NCBI GenBank assembly: GCA_016218725.1
Contig: JACRDB010000065.1
Coordinates: 1-64,000 of the forward strand
Direction: 5' to 3'
DNA from: Deltaproteobacteria bacterium
GTDB taxonomy: Bacteria; Myxococcota_A; Polyangia; Polyangiales; Ga0077539
Length of the DNA: 64,000 nucleotides
This document shows positions 27,350 to 36,281 of the stretch, piece by piece. A program made the position numbers and the translations under genes. The notes beneath the pieces are model-generated. The model saw only the letters and a program-made list of their open reading frames with translations. It had not been told where the DNA came from and did no database searches. Within the stretch, counting starts at the first letter, position 1; every line of letters starts with the position of its first letter.

Positions 27350-28765
27350 TCACCCGCTTTCCACGAGCCCCGGCGGTCCCCGGAAGCGCCTGCGCTCCCG
27401 TAGGGCCCACGCCGCCCCGAGGGCCCCGAGGGCCCCGAGGAAGGTGTACCCGGTGCGAAGGTTCGGCGGCAGGACGAAGAGCACGCTCACCACCACCACC
27501 CACCCGAGGGCCAGGGCGTTGACCACCCCCCTCCAGCGCCCGAGGTTCCAGGGCCCGAAGGGGGGGTGGCTACCCCGGCGGCGGGCCCTCACGGCCAGCG
27601 CCACCGGGAGCGCGTAGGACACATACAGCGCCAGCGTGGAGAGGGCCGTCATCACCGAGTAGGCCCCGCTCCAGAGGGCCACCAGGAAGGCCCCGACCAC
27701 GCTGGTCCAGACGGCGTTGTGGGGAGTCTTGAAGGTGTCCGACACCGCCGCCAGCGAAGGGGACCAGGGCACGCCCCCGTCCCGCGCAAAGGCCCAGAGC
27801 ATGCGCGAACACGAGGTCACCGAGCCAAGACCACAGAACCACATCGCACCTACACACACCCACACCACCATACTCCCCAGGCGTGCTCCGAGGGCGTGGG
27901 TACTGACGTAGATGAAGGCGTTGGGGGCGCTGGTGGCGAGGCGCAGGTCTTGAATGGAGAGGGTGACGGCGGCGAGGAGGAGGGCTCCGGCGACGGCGCT
28001 GACGGCGACGGACAGGACGATGCCCCAGGGGGCGTTGCGCCGGGCGTCGCGGGTCTCTTCGGAGACGTGGGCGCTGGCGTCGTAGCCGGTGAAGGTCCAC
28101 TGGGCCTGGAGGAGCCCGACGGCGAAGCCATAGGCGTAGGAGGGCACCGGCTGGTGGGAGACGCCCTGGAGGAGGAAGCTCGCGGGCTGCATGGGCGCGA
28201 GGGCGGCGAAGGCCAGCACCACCAGGGCCACGCCTGCGAGGTGGTACCAGGCCGACAGGGCGTTGAGCGCGCCCACGACGCGGGTGCCCACGTGGTTCAG
28301 GAGCCCGTGGGAGGCGAGCACGAGCGCGGCGAGGAGGAGCACCGTGGCGCGCGAGGGCGCGAGGCCCAGGAGCGGCGCCAGGAACTCCGCGAGGCCGACG
28401 TCGATGCTGGCGGTGATGGCGAGCTGCCCGAGGAGGTTCATCCACGCGGTGAGCCAGCCCCAGCCCTTGCCGCCGAGGATGGAGGACCAATGGTAGAGGG
28501 CCCCGGCGGTGGGCAGGGCGCTGGCGAGCTCGGCCATGGAGAGGGCTACGCACAGGGTCATGGCGGAGACCAGGAGCCAGCCGAGGGACATGACCCTCGG
28601 GCCTCCGTAGCCGAGCCCGTGACCGTAGAGGGTGACGGCGCCGGTGAGAATGGAGATGATGGAGAAGCTCAGGGCGAAGGTGTGGAAGCCACCCATTTCG
28701 CGCAGGAGCTGCTGGGTGTACCCGAGGCGGGCGAGCTGGGCGTCGTCGTCGGGGGCGGGGGGCAC
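27350..28765 (-). CDS. APC-family amino acid permease
   Basis: ALSFSIISILTGAVTLYGHGLGYGGP, SMAELASALPTAGALYHW, many TM helices. Confidence 0.9.
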   Translation of the reverse strand: MPPAPDDDAQLARLGYTQQLLREMGGFHTFALSFSIISILTGAVTLYGHGLGYGGPRVMSLGWLLVSAMTLCVALSMAELASALPTAGALYHWSSILGGKGWGWLTAWMNLLGQLAITASIDVGLAEFLAPLLGLAPSRATVLLLAALVLASHGLLNHVGTRVVGALNALSAWYHLAGVALVVLAFAALAPMQPASFLLQGVSHQPVPSYAYGFAVGLLQAQWTFTGYDASAHVSEETRDARRNAPWGIVLSVAVSAVAGALLLAAVTLSIQDLRLATSAPNAFIYVSTHALGARLGSMVVWVCVGAMWFCGLGSVTSCSRMLWAFARDGGVPWSPSLAAVSDTFKTPHNAVWTSVVGAFLVALWSGAYSVMTALSTLALYVSYALPVALAVRARRRGSHPPFGPWNLGRWRGVVNALALGWVVVVSVLFVLPPNLRTGYTFLGALGALGAAWALRERRRFRGPPGLVESG

Positions 28766-28783
28766 GAAGGGTGCGCGCGGAGG

Positions 28784-30901
28784 TTACCGACGGCGCGGCG
28801 CGGCGGCAGCGACGGCGGGCGGGTGCGGGTGCGGCACCACCACCACCGGCGCCGCGGCCGCGGCTCCGGGCCTGGGGCGGGCGGCGCCGGGGGTCGCCCC
28901 GAGGATGAGCTCCAGGGTGTTGCCGCGCCCCCGGGCGACGAAGGGCGGAGCGGGCTCATGGAAGCGCAGGGTGAGCTCGGCGCCGGTGGTGCGGTTGAAC
29001 ACCCCGGCCCCGGCCATGCGGCCGTCCTGCTGGACCAGCGGCGAGGCCATGTCCAGCGAGCGCCTGCCGGGCACCACCACCACGATGGACGCGCCGCGGG
29101 CGCCGACGCCCGAGAGCTGGGTGATGGGCCCGTCCATTCGTAGCCGAAGCACGGTGCCGTTGCGCACCGAGGGGTTGCCGAACACCGCCGTGGCCGCGCC
29201 GTTGGCGGGCACCGCCGTGGCCGTGGGGCGCGCCGTCGCGGCGGGCGCCGGGGCCGCGGCGGCTACGCGCTGCGCGGGGGCCGTCGCGCGACCTGCGGGG
29301 GCCGCCGTAGGCGCCGCGACGCGCGCAGCGGCAGCCGGGGCCGCGGATCTTGCGGCGGGGCCAGCGCTCCGGACCTGCGGGGCGGACGCCGCAGGGGCGA
29401 CCGGGGCGGGCCTTGGGGCTCTTGGCGCGCGGGCCACGGTGAGCACGGGGCGCTCCTCGGGGGTGTGTGCGGCGGGCGCGGCGGCGGCCAGGTCGCGGTT
29501 CATGGGGGCTCTCCCCGCGGGCACCACCTGCGGCTCCGGCGCGCTGGAGGGCTCGGCGGGGGCGCCTTCTGGAGCGACGGCGGTGGGCTCGGGCTCGGCG
29601 CCGGGGGTCACGGCGTTCGGGTCCGTGGCGCCCTCGGTGAGGGCCCCGGCGACGGTGGGGCGAGGGGCCTCCGGCTGCGGGCCTCCGCGGGTGCTGACCA
29701 CGATGATCACCCCGGCGAGGCACAGGGCCGCGACGCCGCACGCCGCGAGGCGGCGGTTGCGCTTCTTGACCGTGGCCGGGTCCGCGGCGCCCACGTGCTG
29801 GGGGCGCAGGCTCCGCCGGGGGGTGACGGAGCCCGCGGCGGTGGTGGCGCCCGAGGCGCTGCGGGTGGAGCCCGGGGTGCTGGCGACGCTCGCCGCGGCG
29901 TTCTTCTTGCGGCGGGCCTGGAGGGCCTCGCGGCCGCGGGAGGCCCACCCGGCGACGGTGTCGGCGCCCTTGCGGAGGACGGGCGTGGCCCACTCGGCGG
30001 CGCGGGTGTATTGGGTCTTTGCGCTGTCCCAGAGGGACGGGGAGGCCTGACCGAAGTCCTCCTCCTGGGGGCTGTCCTCCAGGAAGGCGGTGGCCTGGGC
30101 CTGGCGGTTGCCGGGGGAGGTGGCCGTGGCGTCGTCGGGCCCGTCGTCGCCATCGGGCGCGTCGGGCTGGGACTGCGGCGCGACCTGCCGGGCGTCTTCG
30201 AGGGCCGGGGCGGTGACCGCCTGGACGCTGCTCTCGCGGGGAGCGGGCCTCTTCCTGGGCTCGTCGGGGGTGACCACAGGGAGGACGCGCTCGCCGGAGT
30301 CACCGAGGTCCATGGTGAGGACGAGCCGTGGGACGCGGGTGCGCGCGTCCACCTCGACATCGATGGCCTCGATGGAGGCCCCGGTGCGCTCGCCGAGGCC
30401 GTCGAGCTCGAGGCGCTCGCCGAGCTTGAGGAAGGTGAGGTTGGTGCTGACGACCACGGCGTCGTCGGTGCGGCTCCGGAGGCGGGCCCGCAGGGGGGCG
30501 TCCATGCCGGGGATGCACAGGCGCACGTTCTCCTCGGCGGCGCGCTGGCCTCTGGGGGCGTCGTCGTTGGCGGCGACCTTGCGTTCGATGAGGTCGCGCA
30601 CCTTGGGGTCGAGGTCCATGAAGCGCACGCCGAAGGCGCCGTTGCGCTCCCCGCGGTCCTCGGCCCAGACGACCTCGCCGCTGGCGTCCACGGTGAAGCC
30701 GTCGACGGCGAAGCGGCAGGAGATGCGCTCGCCGTGCTCGGGGAGGAAGGCCGTACGGACGGCCATGCCTCCCGTGGAGAGGTCCATGGCGTCGGCCTGG
30801 AAGGGGTCACCGTGGGAGCCCGTCGCGAGGTCCACGGTGGCCCGGAAGGGACGCCGGGGCATGGCGGGGTCTCGGCGGTCCATGGCAGCGGTCGTACCCA
30901 T
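28784..30901 (-). CDS. PilZ-domain protein with Ala/Pro-rich region and C-terminal AMIN-like domain
   Basis: RRPFRATVDLATGSHGDPFQADAMDLSTGGMAVRT (PilZ-like); C-terminal VLRLRMDGPITQLSG...LELILG. Confidence 0.7.
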   Translation of the reverse strand: MGTTAAMDRRDPAMPRRPFRATVDLATGSHGDPFQADAMDLSTGGMAVRTAFLPEHGERISCRFAVDGFTVDASGEVVWAEDRGERNGAFGVRFMDLDPKVRDLIERKVAANDDAPRGQRAAEENVRLCIPGMDAPLRARLRSRTDDAVVVSTNLTFLKLGERLELDGLGERTGASIEAIDVEVDARTRVPRLVLTMDLGDSGERVLPVVTPDEPRKRPAPRESSVQAVTAPALEDARQVAPQSQPDAPDGDDGPDDATATSPGNRQAQATAFLEDSPQEEDFGQASPSLWDSAKTQYTRAAEWATPVLRKGADTVAGWASRGREALQARRKKNAAASVASTPGSTRSASGATTAAGSVTPRRSLRPQHVGAADPATVKKRNRRLAACGVAALCLAGVIIVVSTRGGPQPEAPRPTVAGALTEGATDPNAVTPGAEPEPTAVAPEGAPAEPSSAPEPQVVPAGRAPMNRDLAAAAPAAHTPEERPVLTVARAPRAPRPAPVAPAASAPQVRSAGPAARSAAPAAAARVAAPTAAPAGRATAPAQRVAAAAPAPAATARPTATAVPANGAATAVFGNPSVRNGTVLRLRMDGPITQLSGVGARGASIVVVVPGRRSLDMASPLVQQDGRMAGAGVFNRTTGAELTLRFHEPAPPFVARGRGNTLELILGATPGAARPRPGAAAAAPVVVVPHPHPPAVAAAAPRRR

Positions 30902-31036
30902 AACGGAAGAGTCCTCCTGTGCGGTGGTGGAGAGGAGACCGCCCCGCGCACCGACGTTGGCCTCCGCCCTATGCAACAAGGGGGAGACGGCGGTCCAATT
31001 TTCTGCGGGGGGAGTGGGCGGGGTGAGAAGCGAGGG

Positions 31037-31835
31037 CGGCGAGGGCGTTTGGCCACCGCCGCGGCGCTTCGGTGTTTTCTCAGAGGCGTTGAGGACCGTG
31101 CTCGATGCGCGTCCGCCCCGGTGGAGCGACGTTCTCGATGCGGTCGGCGGGATGAATCCCGCCGCTAGGATTCCGACGCCCGCCCGAGGCGGGCAAGGAG
31201 AGGACCGCCCGGAGCGTTGAGGAGGGTGGCTCGGAAGCGGCGCCGCAGGTGGTCGTGAAGGGATCACGGCCCTGGTGGCGGTCCTGGGCGCTCCACGGAG
31301 GTCCCCGTACCCCGCTGCCACGCCGTGAAGGATGCGCGTCCGCCCCGTGACTGCGACCTTGCGACGATGAGCGACGGGGTGACGCAGCACGCGCGCCGAT
31401 CAGTGGCATGAGCGACGGCCCATCCGCCGGATGGCACCCCCCCTACTGAAGGAACCCCGGTGCGCTGCGATGGAGTCCAACGGCCCCGCCGCGCGTCGCC
31501 CGTCGTTGCAAGGTCGCAGTCACGGGGCGGACGCACATCCTTCACGGCGTGGCAGCGGGGTTACGGGGACCTCCGTGGAGCGCCCAGGACCGCCGCCAGG
31601 GCCGTGATCCCTTCACGACCACCTGCGGCGCCGCTTCCGAGCCACCCTCCTCAACGCTCCGGGCGGTCCTTTCCTTGCCCGCCTCGGGCGGGCGTCGGAA
31701 TCCTAGCGGCGGGATTCATCCCGCCGACCCGCATCGAGAACGTCGCTTCACCGGGGCGGACGCGCATCGAGCACGGTCCTCAACGCCTCTGAGAAAACAC
31801 CGAAGCGCCGCGGCGGTGGCCAAACGCCCTCGCCG
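31037..31835. repeat. Large near-perfect palindrome: about 340-bp inverted arms with a roughly 119-bp loop
   Basis: Left arm 31037-~31376 is the reverse complement of ~31496-31835, with about 4 substitutions and 2 single-base indels by eye before identity decays at the inner ends. Confidence 0.93.
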
Positions 31836-31987
31836 TCACTCGTGAAGCGTCTCCCGGGGTGGGGTGGAGTGGGGTGGGGTGAGGCCGCCAGAACCGACCC
31901 GTGCTTACGCGCGGGGACGCGCTACCGCCTACTTCGCGATCGCCTTTCGCCACTTCTCGAAGCGCAAGCCAAAGATGGATGAATAGT

Positions 31988-32959
31988 TCATGGGTTGACG
32001 GAATTCGCCGGGGGACGGGCGCAGCGCAAACCGACATCGAAGCTCCCGTCCGACGGCGTGAGCCTGACACGCGCGGAGGCGCGGACCCAGGCGGCAACGG
32101 TGAAGAACCAGCCACCACCACGGATCACGCGAGCTTGACAACCTTCAGAATGAGTCAGTGGATCCAATGTAGGTGCGTTTCCATCTGGCACGGAAAATGC
32201 TTGGTGGGCAGTGGGACGAACCACCCACTCATCTGCCACCCACTCCGAGACGTTGCCCGCGAGGTCACGCATTCCATTCAAGGTTGGAGGGAAGGAACCC
32301 ACGGCGCAGGTGTCGCTCTGGCGCCAACACAACCGCTCTGCACTCGGCTCCTCCACGCCCCAAGGGAATCTGCGCTCTTCTGCGCCCCTCGCCGCAAAGT
32401 CCCACTCCGCCTCCGTCGGCAAGCGCCCTCCACCCGCCGAGCAGAACGCCTGTGCCGTCCACCAGTCCATGCAAATAACCGGATGATTCTCGCGATCACC
32501 AGACTGCGCTGTCCAGTTGCAGGCCGAATCCGAAGAGCGCGCCGTCGGCTCATTCACCCCACCACTCCACGCGATCACCCTCCCATTCGGATACCGGATT
32601 CCACCCGTCGGCGCCGGGTGACCCGCCCCCCAGAAGCTCCGGAAGCGCGCCACCGTCACCTCGTGGGTATCCAGGCAGTACGCGCTCAGCCTCACCCTCA
32701 CCCGAGGATGGCCATCGAACTCTCCAGCGTTCGCGGCACCGATGTCAGTCCCAAGCCAGAACCCCTCCTCGGGCGGCTGAAGCAGCGCCATCCCCGGTGG
32801 GCACGACAGCACAGGCGCAGTCGGCACCAGCGCGTAGCGTCCTCGCGCCTGCTCGGGCAGGACGACCCGCCGCGTGCGACCGGGCTGCGTCGAGGCGCAT
32901 CCCGACACCAGAAGCGCAAGGACGCCGAAGCGGAAGTGTTCGAAGCTGCTTGCCCTCAT
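31988..32959 (-). CDS. FGE-sulfatase (SUMF1-like) domain lipoprotein
   Basis: Lipobox LLVSGC; VTVARFRSFW, GRLPTEAEWDFAARG, RVIRGGGW and VGLRCAR. Confidence 0.88.
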   Translation of the reverse strand: MRASSFEHFRFGVLALLVSGCASTQPGRTRRVVLPEQARGRYALVPTAPVLSCPPGMALLQPPEEGFWLGTDIGAANAGEFDGHPRVRVRLSAYCLDTHEVTVARFRSFWGAGHPAPTGGIRYPNGRVIAWSGGVNEPTARSSDSACNWTAQSGDRENHPVICMDWWTAQAFCSAGGGRLPTEAEWDFAARGAEERRFPWGVEEPSAERLCWRQSDTCAVGSFPPTLNGMRDLAGNVSEWVADEWVVRPTAHQAFSVPDGNAPTLDPLTHSEGCQARVIRGGGWFFTVAAWVRASARVRLTPSDGSFDVGLRCARPPANSVNP

Positions 32960-33194
32960 CTCGCCGCTCCTTCGCGTTCATTCATCAGGCTATCAGGATC
33001 CAGCGCGCTCACGCAACCACCGGACCGGACTCCAGCGGTCTCGTCGGCGAGCGCGCGTCTATGGCGGCACCCGCTGAGCCCCGAAACGTACGGGCACCAG
33101 CACCGACCGACGTCTGCTATAAGGCGGACCACCCCGGATGGGGCGGAGTGTCGCGGCAGGGTGGTCAACGGGGTGCTCTCCGTGGGCCATGGCC

Positions 33195-34058
33195 CTACGG
33201 CTCCTGACGGAAGGTGAGGGCCCAGGCCGCCACGCCCTCGGGGTCCGCGTCCATGATCAGGTGACGCTGCAGGTTGCGCGTCCCCAGTCCGCGAGGGCGA
33301 AAACCCTCCACGGGCTGTGACGCCGGAACCGTCGCGACCTCCGTCGACACAGGCGCCGCGGGCGTCACTGGAGCCGCTGGAGCCGCGGCCTGGGGCCTTG
33401 TACGGGGCCGAGCGCGACCGTGCGCCACCGTCGGCCGTTCGGGCGTTGGCGTAGGAGGCGCGGCAGGTGTCACCGCGGGAGGCCGCGCCGCGGACGTCGG
33501 CGGGACAAAGACGCCGACGGGCGTGCAGCTCCCGGTGTCAGGCCCCGCGGGCGCGTCGCGCGCGGTGCGCAGCGAGCGGAAGAGCGCCGGGTCCGCCTCG
33601 TCCAGGCGATGCTCCGAGGCGATCACCCGGAGGTGCTCGACCCCGACGGGTGGCACCGGCCGGAGGAACCCGCGGGAGGGCACCCGGAGTTGCTGCCCCG
33701 CCGCCACCAGAACGCCCTCGGCGAGGTCGCCCTCGCGCGGGTAGAGCAGCTCGTGCTTCCCCTGCGCGTCCACGGTGAGCAGGTACACCCTCGCGGCCCT
33801 GTTCACGGTCACCTCGGCTGAGAGCGGGTCGCAGGTGCGGACCTCGGCCCCTTCGGCGAGGGCGACTGCCTCTCCGGAGCGATGGTTCTGAAGGCGCACC
33901 GTCACCTGCAACCCACCAGAGGAGGGCGCCGTGGCTGGTGCCGGCGGCGCCGCGGACGCCGAGCCCTGGTCCAGCACAATGGAGCGCGACGTAGACGTCG
34001 TCGCACACGCGACGAGCGCGCCCACAACCAACAACCTACGGACCGAGTGAACTCCCAT
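33195..34058 (-). CDS. DUF4384-like domain protein with Ala/Pro-rich tail
   Basis: NRAARVYLLTVDAQGKHELLYPREG motif; signal/lipobox N-terminus VVGALVACATT. Confidence 0.7.
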   Translation of the reverse strand: MGVHSVRRLLVVGALVACATTSTSRSIVLDQGSASAAPPAPATAPSSGGLQVTVRLQNHRSGEAVALAEGAEVRTCDPLSAEVTVNRAARVYLLTVDAQGKHELLYPREGDLAEGVLVAAGQQLRVPSRGFLRPVPPVGVEHLRVIASEHRLDEADPALFRSLRTARDAPAGPDTGSCTPVGVFVPPTSAARPPAVTPAAPPTPTPERPTVAHGRARPRTRPQAAAPAAPVTPAAPVSTEVATVPASQPVEGFRPRGLGTRNLQRHLIMDADPEGVAAWALTFRQEP

Positions 34059-34081
34059 GATCTGCCTCCTGTGTAGTACCA

Positions 34082-36163
34082 TCAATGCACGTTGTATGCG
34101 CAGCGGAACCCCACGTCCGGGAGCATGCCGTCCGCGCGGTAGGCGACCCGAGCGGAGCCACGCAGGGCGCTCGCGCCGAGGTGCCAGCTCCCGCCGCGCA
34201 GCACCCGGAGGTCGTCCGGCGCGTTGGCGGCGATGTACCGATCCGCGGTCCACTCGGACACCCTCCCGGCGAGGTCCTGCACCCCGTCGGGCGAGCAGTC
34301 TTGCAGGTCCGACGCCGCCGTCAGCGGTTGCGTGGAAGCACCACGGAGAAACACCACACCGTCGCTGCGGGGCGGCGCGTCGCCCCAGGGGTAGCGCCTC
34401 CCGGCGCTGCCGCGTGCGGCGTACTCCCACTCGGCCTCCGTCGGCAGGCGTCCTCCTCGGGCCGCGCAGTACGTGGCGGCGCCGTCCCAGGTGACCCTCA
34501 CCACCGGGAGGCGCTCGAAGCCCGGGAGCACGCTCACGGCACCGCTCTGCGCCACCACGCCCCCGTAGCGGGCGAAGGGGCTGGAGGGATCGCGCACCGC
34601 GACCATCGCCCGTCCTTGCGCCACCAGCCGCGCCGGGAGTGGCCCGACGGCGGGCTCCAGCACCGGGCCCTGGCCGCGGAGCCAGGCCACGAAGGCCTCG
34701 TGGGTGACCTCCCGGAGGTCCAGGCGGAAGTCCGCGACGGTGACCAGGCGCTCCGGCCGCTCGCGGGCGAAGATCTCGTCCGCGCAATTGGCGGCGTCGG
34801 GGTCTTGCGCGCGGCACTCGGCCTGGGCCTGGGTCACCTCCGTGGCGCTGCTGCCCATGGTGAAAGTGCCCCCACGGACGAGCGCTGTGGTCGCCGGGAA
34901 CGCATCGCCGCAGCCCGCGAAATTGATGCCGAGCGCGCACCGATTGGAGCGCAGCACCAGGAGCGCCACCGCGGCGGCGGTCACGGCTCCCAGGCCCATC
35001 GCCCACCACCGCCGCGAGGGGCGGGCGATCGGCGCGGTGTACGACGGTGGGGCCTCCGGCGGTGGCTCGGCCGCTGGCGCGGCCTCCAGGAGTACGGGCG
35101 GCGGGGCGGCCTCCGTGGGAGGGATAGGCGCTGGAGGGGGCTCTTCACTGCCGCGCTCCAGCGCCTCGCGCAGCTCCCTGGCCGACTGGAAGCGCGCGGC
35201 GGGGTCGAGCTGCAGCGCCTTGATGACGCACCTGGCAAACCATGTGGGAACGTCGGAGTTGTATACGCGAGCGTCGCGCTCGATCTGACCGAGGCTCACA
35301 CGGACCATGACCGCCCCGCGGGCTCCGTCGGCGACGTAGCGGCCCGTGAGGAGTCGGAAGAGGGTCGCGCCCACGCTGTAGAGGTCGCCCCGAGCGTCCA
35401 CGAGCCCAGCGTCCCGGAGCTGCTCAGGCGGCATGAACTGGGGCGTCCCGAGGACCTCCCCGAGGGCCGTCAGGGGCGGCGCGGCGAGCACCTGGGCGAT
35501 GCCGAAGTCAATCACCACCACGTGCTCCCGCCCCGCCGCGTCGGTCACGACCAGGAGGTTGTCGGGCTTCAGGTCGCGGTGCACCATCTCGGCGTGGAGG
35601 GCCTCCAGGGTCTCCAGGAGGTCCACGGTGTAGCCCCGGAGGCGCTCGATCCAGGCGGCGGCGGGTTCGTCTGGTGCCCGCAGGCCGCGCGTTGTCAGCG
35701 GCGCGCCCCTCGCAATTTGCATCACGAAGAAGAGCTCCGGATCATCGTCCTGGCTCTGATCCAGCACGGACAGGGTGCCCGACCCCGTGCGACGGGTGAG
35801 GTACTCAGCCTCGCGCCGGAAGCGCGCGACCATGGTGGGCCTTCGGCGGTGCACCCTGTGCAGAACCTTCACGGCACGTCGAGCGTTCTCGAAATGTCGG
35901 TCCTCGGCCTCGAAGACGGCGCCCATGCCCCCTGCGCCGAGCAGCCTGACGAGTTTGTACCGCCCGGCGAGGATCGTGTCGAGGTACGACTGCCAGGGTC
36001 CCTCGGCGTCCTGGGTGGGTTCTTCGTCGGGCTCCTGCGGTGTGTCCTCCACGCGCAACCTCCCTGAACGGACCTCGGTGACGCTACCGGAGGTCACCCC
36101 TCGGGGCAACGGCGAGTGTTCCTGGGCGAGCATGACTCGCGGTGACAGCAACTGCGGTGCCAA
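34082..36163 (-). CDS. Serine/threonine protein kinase fused to a C-terminal FGE-sulfatase domain
   Basis: GAGGMGAVFEAED, VHRDLKPDNLLV, DFGIAQV; TM helix; then GRLPTEAEWEYAARG, RVLRGGSW and VGFRCAY. Confidence 0.93.
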   Translation of the reverse strand: MAPQLLSPRVMLAQEHSPLPRGVTSGSVTEVRSGRLRVEDTPQEPDEEPTQDAEGPWQSYLDTILAGRYKLVRLLGAGGMGAVFEAEDRHFENARRAVKVLHRVHRRRPTMVARFRREAEYLTRRTGSGTLSVLDQSQDDDPELFFVMQIARGAPLTTRGLRAPDEPAAAWIERLRGYTVDLLETLEALHAEMVHRDLKPDNLLVVTDAAGREHVVVIDFGIAQVLAAPPLTALGEVLGTPQFMPPEQLRDAGLVDARGDLYSVGATLFRLLTGRYVADGARGAVMVRVSLGQIERDARVYNSDVPTWFARCVIKALQLDPAARFQSARELREALERGSEEPPPAPIPPTEAAPPPVLLEAAPAAEPPPEAPPSYTAPIARPSRRWWAMGLGAVTAAAVALLVLRSNRCALGINFAGCGDAFPATTALVRGGTFTMGSSATEVTQAQAECRAQDPDAANCADEIFARERPERLVTVADFRLDLREVTHEAFVAWLRGQGPVLEPAVGPLPARLVAQGRAMVAVRDPSSPFARYGGVVAQSGAVSVLPGFERLPVVRVTWDGAATYCAARGGRLPTEAEWEYAARGSAGRRYPWGDAPPRSDGVVFLRGASTQPLTAASDLQDCSPDGVQDLAGRVSEWTADRYIAANAPDDLRVLRGGSWHLGASALRGSARVAYRADGMLPDVGFRCAYNVH

Positions 36164-36281
36164 CGGGCTCCGACGACCTCACCAGAACCGACCCGTACCT
36201 ACGCGCGGGACCACGCTACTGCCTGCCATCCGCTCCCCTCTCACCACTTCTCAAATCGCAAGCCAAAGAGGGATGAAGAGT

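Noticed and set aside
31901-33217. 438-aa plus-strand ORF
   Set aside because: Antisense to the clearly recognised FGE lipoprotein gene.
34085-36067. 660-aa plus-strand ORF
   Set aside because: Antisense shadow of the kinase-FGE gene.
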